Below, piece after piece: positions 24,275-32,314 of a DNA stretch of 64,000 bases (the stretch's first letter is position 1; every line of letters starts with the position of its first letter). Source of the stretch: CAYXDR01 sp046498185 (lineage in GTDB: Bacteria; Desulfobacterota; DSM-4660; Desulfatiglandales; Desulfatiglandaceae). The notes under the pieces are model-generated. The model ran no database searches and was not told where the DNA came from. It saw nothing but the letters and a program-made list of their open reading frames with translations. The stretch covers positions 1 to 64,000 of the forward strand of contig JAWOBE010000039.1 of NCBI GenBank assembly GCA_046498185.1, given 5' to 3'. Position numbers and translations under genes: made by a program.

Positions 24275-25215
24275 CCATGGAGTCGAGCATATTACGTTTG
24301 GGGACCAGGAGAAGCGCTCTCGCGATGGCCCAGAGTGTTTGGGTAAAGGAAAGGATCGAGAAACAACACCGGGGTATTGAAGTGGAAATCGTGCCTATTT
24401 CGACCAGAGGCGACAGAATTCTGAACAGGCCGCTTAACGAAATAGGCGGGAAAGGCCTTTTTGTCAAAGAAATCGAAGAGTCGTTGCTTTCCAGAGATAT
24501 AGATATTGCCGTTCATAGCATGAAAGACATGCCTGCCGAACTGCCGGAAGGGCTTACGCTCGGTGTGTTTCCGGAGAGGGAATCCCCGTTGGATGTTATC
24601 GTTTCCGTTTATGGTGGAGGGCTTGAGCGATTGTCCGCGGGCGCTCGCGTGGGAACGGGGAGCTTGCGTAGGGGTTCCCAATTGCGAAGCCTGAGACCCG
24701 ACCTCGAAGTTTTGCCGATACGTGGAAATGTGGATACCCGGCTCCGAAAACTCGACGAAGGCAAGTTCGATGCGGTCATCCTGGCCGAGGCGGGGCTGAG
24801 ACGTCTGGGCCTGGAGTCCAGAGTGAGCGGAGTTTTAGCTCCCTCGCAGATCCTTCCGGCGGTAGGCCAGGGTGCGCTGGGCGTTGAAATGCGTGTAAAT
24901 GATTCTCGAACCCATGATATGCTGGCTTTCCTCCACGACGAGCCTACGATGGTCGCTGTCCGTGCCGAGCGTGCCTTCTTGAAAGAATTAAACGGCGGGT
25001 GCCAGGTTCCGATAGGTGGTCTTGCGGTTGTGGAAGGATCGAAGGTTTTGTTTACCGGCATGGTGGCGGAACTGGACGGATCCCGGATAATCCGTCGTAC
25101 CTCTGACGGACCGTGCGGCCAGGCCGGTTTTATCGGAAAATCTGTTGCAAGAAGTCTTCTGGCGGCAGGTGCCGACGAAATCCTTGGGGAGGTTAATCAG
25201 AAGGATTTTGTTTGA
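24271..25215 (+). CDS. hemC: Porphobilinogen deaminase (hydroxymethylbilane synthase)
   Basis: The enzyme assembles four porphobilinogens into hydroxymethylbilane for tetrapyrroles. The sequence shows LGTRRSALAMAQ, VHSMKDMP, GSLRRGSQL, and the dipyrromethane-attachment Cys in NGGCQVPIGG (about residue 244). Length of 314 residues is normal. The start may be 24271 (coupled by ATGA to ispD) or the second Met at 24277. It precedes cobA-hemD, the next steps of the pathway. Confidence 0.95.
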   Translation: MTMESSILRLGTRRSALAMAQSVWVKERIEKQHRGIEVEIVPISTRGDRILNRPLNEIGGKGLFVKEIEESLLSRDIDIAVHSMKDMPAELPEGLTLGVFPERESPLDVIVSVYGGGLERLSAGARVGTGSLRRGSQLRSLRPDLEVLPIRGNVDTRLRKLDEGKFDAVILAEAGLRRLGLESRVSGVLAPSQILPAVGQGALGVEMRVNDSRTHDMLAFLHDEPTMVAVRAERAFLKELNGGCQVPIGGLAVVEGSKVLFTGMVAELDGSRIIRRTSDGPCGQAGFIGKSVARSLLAAGADEILGEVNQKDFV

Positions 25216-25262
25216 CCGGACTTAGCGCAACGGCGGAAAGTAAAGCGCATATGGAGGAGAGC

Positions 25263-26834
25263 ATGGCCGACAGTGAAGCGGTAAAATCATCATGCAGGGT
25301 TTTCCTGGTGGGCGCGGGTCCGGGCGACCCGGGTTTGATCACCGTGAAAGGCAGGGATTGCATCGCCGGTGCCGATGTAATTATTTATGATCATTTGGCT
25401 AATCCCGCAATGCTCAATTGGGCCGAGACACGGGCCGAGCTTATTTATGTCGGGAAACAGGGCGGAAAACATACAATGGCCCAGGGAGATATCAACGCGC
25501 TGATCGTGTCGAAGGCTCGTGAGGGCAAAATTGTGGTTCGTCTCAAGGGGGGAGACCCTTTTATTTTCGGCAGAGGCGGGGAAGAGGCGGAAGTACTGGC
25601 AGGGGAGGGAATAGCCTTCGAGGTGGTGCCGGGGATAACTTCTGCAATCGCCGTTCCGGCCTATGCCGGAATTCCGCTTACACACAGGGATTATACGTCC
25701 ACGGTCGCTTTCGTCACCGGGCACGAAGATCCGTGTAAATCACGATCTTCTATCGATTGGGACAGGCTTGCAACCGGAGTTGGAACCCTGGTTTTTTTGA
25801 TGGGAGTGGGCAATCTAGGTAAGATCGCTTCGCGGCTGGCAGCAGGTGGGAGAGCACCTGAAACTCCGGTGGCTGTGATCAGGCAGGGAACCACATCAAG
25901 CCAATGTACGATTGTCGGGACCCTGTCGAATATTTCGAAGCTGGCCGAAGATCAACGCATGAAGCCCCCCGCAGTGATAGTCGTTGGGGAGGTCGTAGGT
26001 CTACGCGACACACTCGGGTGGTTCGAGAAGCGTCCGCTGTTCGGGCGCCGCATCATTGTGACAAGGGCCCGCGCGCAGGCGAGCGGATTTCTGTCGATGC
26101 TTGAAGAGCTCGGTGCCGAATGCATTGAGTTCCCGACTATAGAGGTGGTACCACCGGACAGCTGGGACGTTGTCGACGATGGGATCGATTCGCTCGAAAC
26201 CTTCGACTGGCTGCTGTTTACATCTGTAAATGGCGTCGAATTCTTTCTTGAACGCCTTGCACATGCAGGAAAAGACATAAGAGATCTGAAAGGAATACGA
26301 ATAGCGGCAATAGGCCCAAAGACCGGGGCTGTGCTCGGAAATTTCGGAATTCATCCGGATTTGGTTCCGGGCGAATACCGCGCCGAAGCAACGGCCGCTG
26401 CTTTGAAAGAAAGAGGAATATCCGGCGCGCGTATCCTTCTTGCAAGAGCAGCAGAGGCAAGAGATGTCCTGCCGGTGGAGCTAAGGGCGGCGGGTTCCGA
26501 GGTGATTGTGGCGCCGGTTTATAAGACGATCCGACCGCAACAGGACACAGACCGTATTCGTAAGTTCCTGGCTGATGGGGAGATCGACGCGGTGACCTTT
26601 ACAAGTTCTTCGACGGTGGCTAATTTCATCGGTATGTTCGAAGGCGAAGAGACGGGTTTACTTGAATGGATGAAACGGACTGCCGTGGCCTGCATCGGTC
26701 CCGTGACCGCAGAAACCGCCCGCGGTAAGGGGCTCGAAGTGGCTTTTACTGCAGATCCCTATACGATAGAGTCGCTTTGTACGGGGCTTGTATCTTATTT
26801 CGTTGATGCAGGTGCTGAACGAAGATCTATATAA
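25263..26834 (+). CDS. cobA-hemD: Fused uroporphyrinogen-III C-methyltransferase/uroporphyrinogen-III synthase
   Basis: The N-terminal half (about 1-255) is a CobA/SUMT methyltransferase with VGAGPGDPGLITVKG, VRLKGGDPFIFGRGGEE and VPGITSAIA. The C-terminal half (about 260-520) is HemD, starting FGRRIIVTRARAQAS and including FTSSSTVANF. It converts hydroxymethylbilane to uroporphyrinogen III and methylates it to precorrin-2, feeding sirohaem, cobalamin and haem d1/alternative haem routes. I choose the ATG at 25263, after GGAGGAG; the frame opens earlier, inside the hemC end. Confidence 0.93.
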   Translation: MADSEAVKSSCRVFLVGAGPGDPGLITVKGRDCIAGADVIIYDHLANPAMLNWAETRAELIYVGKQGGKHTMAQGDINALIVSKAREGKIVVRLKGGDPFIFGRGGEEAEVLAGEGIAFEVVPGITSAIAVPAYAGIPLTHRDYTSTVAFVTGHEDPCKSRSSIDWDRLATGVGTLVFLMGVGNLGKIASRLAAGGRAPETPVAVIRQGTTSSQCTIVGTLSNISKLAEDQRMKPPAVIVVGEVVGLRDTLGWFEKRPLFGRRIIVTRARAQASGFLSMLEELGAECIEFPTIEVVPPDSWDVVDDGIDSLETFDWLLFTSVNGVEFFLERLAHAGKDIRDLKGIRIAAIGPKTGAVLGNFGIHPDLVPGEYRAEATAAALKERGISGARILLARAAEARDVLPVELRAAGSEVIVAPVYKTIRPQQDTDRIRKFLADGEIDAVTFTSSSTVANFIGMFEGEETGLLEWMKRTAVACIGPVTAETARGKGLEVAFTADPYTIESLCTGLVSYFVDAGAERRSI

Positions 26835-26847
26835 GACGCAGAGCTTC

Positions 26848-27648
26848 TTAAAACAGCCTGCCGAAATATTCCTCTTTGCCCATGAATTCATATGCTGATG
26901 CCGAAGGTATATCGAGTGATTTTTCTGCAAAATTTAGAAGCTTACCATAATCGAAGCTGAAACCTGCGGTTTTGTAATAATCTTCCAGGATACGTTTGGG
27001 CCTGAGGCGGCCGAATTTACATTCAGCGGTAAGTGTAGGGATTCTCTGCTTTTCCAGATGCTTTTGAATATCAGTGTCGTTTATTGTTACCAGGGGTCTG
27101 AAAACTTTGTAGCCTTCTTTCATATGCAAAATTGGGAAAAAACGCTGCGCTGTTTCTTTGAATCTTTTTTCGGTGTTTTCGCCGGAGTTAAGCATGTTGC
27201 CAAGAACCTGCTCCAAGGCGTAGCTTACCAAGTCCCATAGGCTGTAACTGGTTACGATGACGAGTCTGTCCCATTGAGAAACTCGTTTTTCCAGGAAACG
27301 TGCGAGCATTTTTTTCCGTATTTCCTGGCATACTTCGCATGGATTTTCAGTGTTTTCGATGGCCGAGTCATCCGGGGCCAGGTCGTGCCATCGGATTTCA
27401 GTCCCTTTCCCCCTCCAGTAATCTGAGATCCTTTTGCGTTCTTCAAAGGGATAGCGATGAACGGGATATGCACCGGCATGCACCAAGGGCTCGAAACCAA
27501 ATTCCGCGGCTGCCCGGATGAGGAGGTCCAAGGCGGTAGATGAGTCTTTTCCCCCGGAGAAAAGCATAAGGATTTCGCTCCCTGAAAGCGTTGCAAGAAA
27601 ATGTTTATGTAGTTTTTTCCAGTTTTTATACAGACTTGTTTCGTTCAT
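26848..27648 (-). CDS. TtcA-like PP-loop ATP-pyrophosphatase
   Basis: The PP-loop SGGKDSS is at residues 31-37. Three cysteines, C104 and C107 (CEVC) and C210 (AECKFG), match in order and spacing the C-x2-C plus distal Cys that hold the 4Fe-4S cluster in TtcA-type tRNA thiolation enzymes. The pattern suggests sulfur transfer to a tRNA or other adenylated substrate. At 266 residues it is shorter than E. coli TtcA. It is the last gene in the run with an enolase-superfamily enzyme and a histidine kinase, with a 17-bp gap. Confidence 0.7.
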   Translation of the reverse strand: MNETSLYKNWKKLHKHFLATLSGSEILMLFSGGKDSSTALDLLIRAAAEFGFEPLVHAGAYPVHRYPFEERKRISDYWRGKGTEIRWHDLAPDDSAIENTENPCEVCQEIRKKMLARFLEKRVSQWDRLVIVTSYSLWDLVSYALEQVLGNMLNSGENTEKRFKETAQRFFPILHMKEGYKVFRPLVTINDTDIQKHLEKQRIPTLTAECKFGRLRPKRILEDYYKTAGFSFDYGKLLNFAEKSLDIPSASAYEFMGKEEYFGRLF

Positions 27649-27665
27649 TTCCGGTTACCTCCAAT

Positions 27666-28811
27666 TTATGGGCGCCTGATTTCCAGCGTTTCGTTTGTAT
27701 TTGAAAGGCGCATGAGGCGAACCGGGTCTACTTCGAACCCGAAACCTGGGCCTGCGAGAAGATGTGCTTCACCTCCGAAACCGAAAGAAATGTCTTCGCG
27801 AGTGGTGTTTTCTTCCAGTAAAAAGGCGTCGTAGGAACCGTCGTAATAGCGGGCGTCCGCGCAAAGTAAACTCAGGGTTCTTCCGGCGGCGGAGAGAATC
27901 CCGGATTCCCCAAGCTGACAGCCTATTTGAAACAGAACACCAGCGCGACGTAACTTTTCAACAATAGCCAACGATGCGTAGAGCCCGCCGCATTTCGAAA
28001 GGCGTACATTTACCATACGGTAATAACCCTCCTGGATAATCCGCTCCACCTGGCTGTCATTGCATGCTTCTTCATCAGCCATCAGGATCATGCCTTCCCG
28101 CCCGGCGTAGGCTGCGGCGTCTGATAAATCCGGGTCGCCGGGACGGAGTGGCTGTTCTATGATTCCGACACCAGCTGTGCTCAGGAGTGGAAGATGGTCA
28201 ATGAAATCATGAAAATTCCATGCACCATTCACATCCACCCGGATGTCGCAGTCCGGCCCGCAAATACGCCGCACCGTTAAAAGCGAGGACTCGTTTTCTT
28301 CCGGGTTTCGGCCCAATTTGACGCGGACAGAATTGAGCCCTCCTGCGTTTATCCTATCGCAGAAACGGGCGGTTCGTTCGGCCTGTGCAAGCGGTATAGT
28401 CGCAGCATAGCGGATCGTGCCGGTCCGGTGGTTTTGTGGAAAAAAATCAATCGCCGGCTTTTCCAATGTCCGGGCGAAGGTATCTATCAATGCGGTTTCA
28501 AGGGCACAAAGCGCTGCATTTCGGGATTTCGTACCACCATAGGATTGGATAAAATTTTGGATATCCGAAAGTTTTTTAAATTTCCAGCAGAATTTAGGAT
28601 GACCTGTCACGTCGATCAACGTGGCGGAGGCGGTTTGTAAGTCTTCTCCGGTGACATATTTTCTTGGTGCACCTTCGCCGTAACCTGTAACTGGGCCGGC
28701 GTCAATTTTGACGACCAGGCTTTGGGCGCCTGGGGCACGCTTTTGAGCATGGTTAAAGGCCATTTTGAACGGTAGGTTAACCGGATAAACAGTAATTTTG
28801 TCAATGAGCAT
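27666..28811 (-). CDS. Enolase-superfamily enzyme, dipeptide epimerase/muconate-lactonizing type
   Basis: A 381-residue protein with the MLE-subgroup layout. The N-terminal cap ends with GYGEGAP. In the barrel, the base K165 is in RVK (R replaces the first Lys of KxK), metal ligands are D193 (RVDVNGAW), E219 (IIEQPL) and D246 (MADEE), and the second base is K273 (RLSKCGG). This suits epimerisation or racemisation of an L-Ala-D/L-Glu-like dipeptide, or muconate-type chemistry; the substrate is not set by sequence. I start at the ATG at 28811, overlapping the kinase stop by 11 bp. Confidence 0.8.
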   Translation of the reverse strand: MLIDKITVYPVNLPFKMAFNHAQKRAPGAQSLVVKIDAGPVTGYGEGAPRKYVTGEDLQTASATLIDVTGHPKFCWKFKKLSDIQNFIQSYGGTKSRNAALCALETALIDTFARTLEKPAIDFFPQNHRTGTIRYAATIPLAQAERTARFCDRINAGGLNSVRVKLGRNPEENESSLLTVRRICGPDCDIRVDVNGAWNFHDFIDHLPLLSTAGVGIIEQPLRPGDPDLSDAAAYAGREGMILMADEEACNDSQVERIIQEGYYRMVNVRLSKCGGLYASLAIVEKLRRAGVLFQIGCQLGESGILSAAGRTLSLLCADARYYDGSYDAFLLEENTTREDISFGFGGEAHLLAGPGFGFEVDPVRLMRLSNTNETLEIRRP

Positions 28812-30816
28812 TTTTTTTCTTTCCGTTGGAGACCAGTTTTTCGGGACAGGAGCGGTAAGGCAGGGTGAAAATAAAAGTTGCACCGCTGTTTTCTTCGCTT
28901 TGAACCTCCAGGGTTCCTCCATGGTCCTGGAGGTCCCTGTATGCTATGAAAAGGCCTAGACCCGTGCCGTTGCGCATATTACCATGCCGTTTTGTCGTAA
29001 AATAAGGATCAAATACTTTATCGATTATCTCGGCGGGGATGCCCGGGCCGTTGTCGCTGATCCAAATACGGATTGAAGAAGGATTCCGCTGGCTGGGAAA
29101 ATTCTTGGTGACGACCCGGATCGTACCGCCGACAGGGGTGAAGTCTATAGCATTCGTGATGATATTTAATATTGCCTGTTTGATTTTATCAGGATCTAAA
29201 TATATTTGTTCTATGTTTTCATCCAAATCAGATTTTATTGTTATCCTTTTCTTCCCACTTTGGGGTGATACAAGAAGAATTACTTTTCCTATCAATTCAT
29301 GAAGATTTACATACTCGAGACTAGGTGTACGGGTTTTTACCAGATCGAGTAATTCGGTTATCAGATTGGTGACGCGGTTGGTTTCCTCCATCGCTATTTC
29401 ATAAAAATCCTTTCTGAATTCTTCGTCGTTGTATTTGAGCGGAAGCATTTGAATATAAGCCGTAACCGCGGTAAGAGGGTTTTTTATTTCGTGAGCGAGC
29501 ATAGCTGCGAGGTTTCCTAGAAAGGAAAATTTTTCGGCCTTGCTAAGGAGTGCCTGAGACCTTCGTATTTCGTCCATTTGTTCTCGAAGGGCCTCGTACA
29601 TTCTGGCGTTTTCGATTGCAACGGCGATTTGGGGTGCGAACACTTCGAGGGTCTCTCTGGTTTCTTCGGGAACGCCTTGACTCCCGATTCCGTCAGTTGC
29701 AATGATCCCGATGACTTTTGCTCTGGCGATCAGGGGAACCACGTAAACTGAAGATGGATTTCCGCAGGTCAGGATTATGTTTTGGCGTCGCAGCCTGGAA
29801 GATGCGACCTCAGATACATATTCGGCCTTTCCGGTAGAGGCTACCCGGGCGAGAATATTGCTGACCCTGTCAAGCGGAACCCGATAGTTCAGAATTTGAT
29901 CCGGAACACTGCCTTCAAACCCTACACCGTATATATATTCCAGATGGGTTTCTTTTTTGTCTATCAGCATTATCATGGCGCGATCTATGCGGCATGCGGT
30001 CGAGAGAGTGTTCATGATGACACCGAGAAGCCGCTGGAGATCCAGCACCGAGAGTATTGCCTTGCCTGTTTCCTGGATCGCCAGCAATTGCCTGATTTTG
30101 TAGCCAAGCTTTTCGTTAAGCTTGTTAACTTCTTCGTATTTTTGTTCAATAATTCTTTTATCGGTTTCCATTTCGCGGATAGTTTCCATGAGGACACTTT
30201 CTGAAGTGAAAAGTCTCGATAAAATTTCATGAAACCTGTTATGAAAGGTCCACTTGACGTGATATTCACAATAGGGTGCACCTTCGAAGAAACAGCGGGT
30301 TTCTCTTAAAGAGAGTGGATTCCCTCCCCATACAAGAGGCATAAAGGTGTAACTGCCCTGGTTCATCAAGCACAGATGCTTGCACACCTCCATCGTCGGA
30401 TTCCAGTGAAGCCTTATCACTGCTTCATTGCCTCTGATCTCGACAAGTTCGACTCGTTTGCTTCGATTCCAGCGATCGTTGATTTTCTGAAGATTCTGCA
30501 GGCCTTTTTTAATGGACCAAAACGCTTTTATAATGATGCGCTGAACATAGCCGAAGGATGTCCTTTCCACAGCGAACCTGGCAATCTTGTATGCGACCAT
30601 GGGATCTTCGAAAAGTTCCGCGGCCCGGTCGTAGAGTTTGCAGGCCACCCTGCAGGGTATCCAGTTGTTGGGATCCATGAAAAATTTTTCCGGTTCGGTC
30701 AGCCGATCGATTTCGGGGTCGAGACCGCCGAAGAGCGGTGAGCAGTCACCGTTGTTGTTTTCACGGACAAATTCGATTATCGCCTTGGTGTTGATGCAGC
30801 TTGTTTCTTTTTTCAT
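28801..30816 (-). CDS. Sensor histidine kinase with N-terminal V4R-like domain and GAF
   Basis: The 671-residue soluble kinase has no membrane segment. Residues 1-190 form a sensory domain ending with a Cys-rich FEGAPYCEYHVKW segment like V4R/XylR_N-type ligand domains (C55, C59, C145, C149, C175, C183). A coiled coil (205-245) and a GAF domain (about 250-405) follow. HisKA has H442 in AHEIKNPLTA. The HATPase has N-box NIITNA (551-556), DNGPGIP and GTGLGL. It likely senses a cytoplasmic ligand or redox state. The NtrC-type regulator 1.5 kb away is a plausible partner. Confidence 0.88.
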   Translation of the reverse strand: MKKETSCINTKAIIEFVRENNNGDCSPLFGGLDPEIDRLTEPEKFFMDPNNWIPCRVACKLYDRAAELFEDPMVAYKIARFAVERTSFGYVQRIIIKAFWSIKKGLQNLQKINDRWNRSKRVELVEIRGNEAVIRLHWNPTMEVCKHLCLMNQGSYTFMPLVWGGNPLSLRETRCFFEGAPYCEYHVKWTFHNRFHEILSRLFTSESVLMETIREMETDKRIIEQKYEEVNKLNEKLGYKIRQLLAIQETGKAILSVLDLQRLLGVIMNTLSTACRIDRAMIMLIDKKETHLEYIYGVGFEGSVPDQILNYRVPLDRVSNILARVASTGKAEYVSEVASSRLRRQNIILTCGNPSSVYVVPLIARAKVIGIIATDGIGSQGVPEETRETLEVFAPQIAVAIENARMYEALREQMDEIRRSQALLSKAEKFSFLGNLAAMLAHEIKNPLTAVTAYIQMLPLKYNDEEFRKDFYEIAMEETNRVTNLITELLDLVKTRTPSLEYVNLHELIGKVILLVSPQSGKKRITIKSDLDENIEQIYLDPDKIKQAILNIITNAIDFTPVGGTIRVVTKNFPSQRNPSSIRIWISDNGPGIPAEIIDKVFDPYFTTKRHGNMRNGTGLGLFIAYRDLQDHGGTLEVQSEENSGATFIFTLPYRSCPEKLVSNGKKKNAH

Positions 30817-30914
30817 AGTCCTGAATCACGAGATCGTAAAATTCCCTGCGGTCTTTTCTACGATAGTAAATTTCAAGATTTATAAGTTCGTAAAAAATCA
30901 AAACAACCCTGTCC

Positions 30915-31021
30915 CTCGGGGTCGGGGTCGCTGTCGGCGTCGGTATCGGAAGTTGACTGACGACCTTTTCGACCCCGATGCCGATCAGCCGGGGATGATA
31001 CTTTTTACGGCGACATCAAGG
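30915..31021. repeat. Hexamer tandem repeat with conserved tail (second copy)
   Basis: Six units of GTCGGG or variants (30915-30950) are followed by about 50 bp and then ACTTTTTACGG-CGA-CATCAAGG (31000-31021). Tail and repeat style match the element at 14279-14345. The element sits between the kinase and the acyltransferase, reaching the acyltransferase stop codon. Confidence 0.65.
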
Positions 31022-32008
31022 TTCAACGCTCTGAAGCAGACCTTGAAACGCATGTTCAGGAATAGGAGCGGCAACCGGCTGCTTTACATTTACGGTTGTG
31101 CGCTTGTAGACTTCGGAGCCGGATGCACCTATCAAGAAGTAATTTTTCCATTGATACCATTGCTCAGGATATCTGAGAATATACCCTTCGAGAATTTTCA
31201 GCAACTCGGAACCAACCGAGCGGTTATCTTGGACGCCGGTGTTGACCGAATGCGCAATAAAACTATATTTATTCAGGCTGTGGCGGTGAATTAGTGCAAA
31301 TACCACTTCGGCTCCAGTTCTTTTGTGAAGGGCGTTTATGGTCCTGTCCAGGCCGGTGCGTCGCCCTAAAAAGGAAATGAACTGCTTTGACGATGGGCGC
31401 CATTCCTCCATTTCATCGCATTCTGTAACAACAATTCGATTTTGTTTCAATTCTTTTACCGCGGCTCTTAGGATGTTGCCGTCAGAGCCGGCATCCAGGA
31501 GCCTGATTCCATATAATTCAGCCTGCCGGAACACTTTCTTCCTTAACTGCTCGGTTTTGAATTTGGCGATCATGGAGACCGGGAAACCGCTAACAGCAAG
31601 AAAGGTAGGAACATATTCTATCGCACCGTAATGGCCGGTTACAACAAGTATTCCTTTGCCGGTTTTCATTTTATTTCTTAATATTTCCAGCCCATTTGCT
31701 TCTATGGCTGTTTTCAGAAATTGAGAAGCCTTTGGGGCTTGCTCGTATGCTATGTAGAGTTTTTCATAATAATGCGAAAGAACTCCCTTAAACACCCCTG
31801 AAAGCAACTCTGAGAATTTTCTAATAGGTATGCTTGTTCCGACCGCTTGATACACCGCTTCGGTGATGCGCCTGCGGTCCTGGAAATTGATCAGGAAATG
31901 GAGTCTTCCAAGCAAGAAGATTATTAACTTTGCAATATTCCATCCAAACGTACGATAAAGAAAAATATTTATTTCCGATTGTAAAAAAACACTGAGTTGT
32001 CCTGCCAT
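31016..32008 (-). CDS. LpxL/HtrB-like lysophospholipid acyltransferase
   Basis: The 330-residue protein has an N-terminal membrane segment (about 24-42) and the H-x4-E catalytic motif GHYGAIE with H126 and E131. The pattern TECDEMEEWRPS and FLGRRTGLDRT follows, as in lipid A-type late acyltransferases. It would transfer an acyl chain to lipid A or a related lipid at the inner membrane. GGAGG lies upstream of the ATG. It faces the divergent sigma54 regulator across the dyad element. The C-terminal 30 residues are not typical. Confidence 0.82.
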   Translation of the reverse strand: MAGQLSVFLQSEINIFLYRTFGWNIAKLIIFLLGRLHFLINFQDRRRITEAVYQAVGTSIPIRKFSELLSGVFKGVLSHYYEKLYIAYEQAPKASQFLKTAIEANGLEILRNKMKTGKGILVVTGHYGAIEYVPTFLAVSGFPVSMIAKFKTEQLRKKVFRQAELYGIRLLDAGSDGNILRAAVKELKQNRIVVTECDEMEEWRPSSKQFISFLGRRTGLDRTINALHKRTGAEVVFALIHRHSLNKYSFIAHSVNTGVQDNRSVGSELLKILEGYILRYPEQWYQWKNYFLIGASGSEVYKRTTVNVKQPVAAPIPEHAFQGLLQSVEP

Positions 32009-32094
32009 ATCTTTTTCCTCCTTTAAGGTTTATTTGACTGCTTTTTGTTCCAAAACTCTTTGAATGGTGTTCGAAGTATCCGCCCAAGGAAATG

Positions 32095-32158
32095 GTTTTT
32101 CATTGATGCACAGAAAAATATGCGCATGCGCACAAATAACTGTGCATCAATGAAAAAC
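32095..32158. promoter_or_regulatory. Two-tier 64-bp dyad element with ATGCACAG octamers
   Basis: Two perfectly complementary 19-bp arms (32095-32113 and 32140-32158) flank a perfect 12-bp palindrome TGCGCATGCGCA (32121-32132), and both share the axis at 32126.5. Each arm contains ATGCACAG or its complement; further copies are at 32177-32184 and, as CTGTGCAC, at 33743-33750. It lies 80-145 bp upstream of the sigma54 promoter, the usual place for enhancer sites. Confidence 0.75.
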
Positions 32159-32238
32159 TGGTATACTATCCCGAAAATGCACAGCGTGTAAACAGTGCGC
32201 GACGCGGATGGTAAAATATTTGTTTTTTTATGGCTTTA

Positions 32239-32254
32239 AGGCATTAAAGTTGCA
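32239..32254 (+). promoter_or_regulatory. Sigma54 (-24/-12) promoter
   Basis: AGGCATTAAAGTTGCA has the invariant GG (32240-32241) and GC (32252-32253) separated by exactly 10 bp, with GGCA and TTGCA matching the sigma54 consensus. The predicted start near 32265 is 50 nt upstream of the regulator's ATG. Confidence 0.7.
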
Positions 32255-32314
32255 GATACAAAATAGCAGTGATATTTTTATTTGGATTTTATATTATTTA
32301 TGGAGTTTTTCGTA

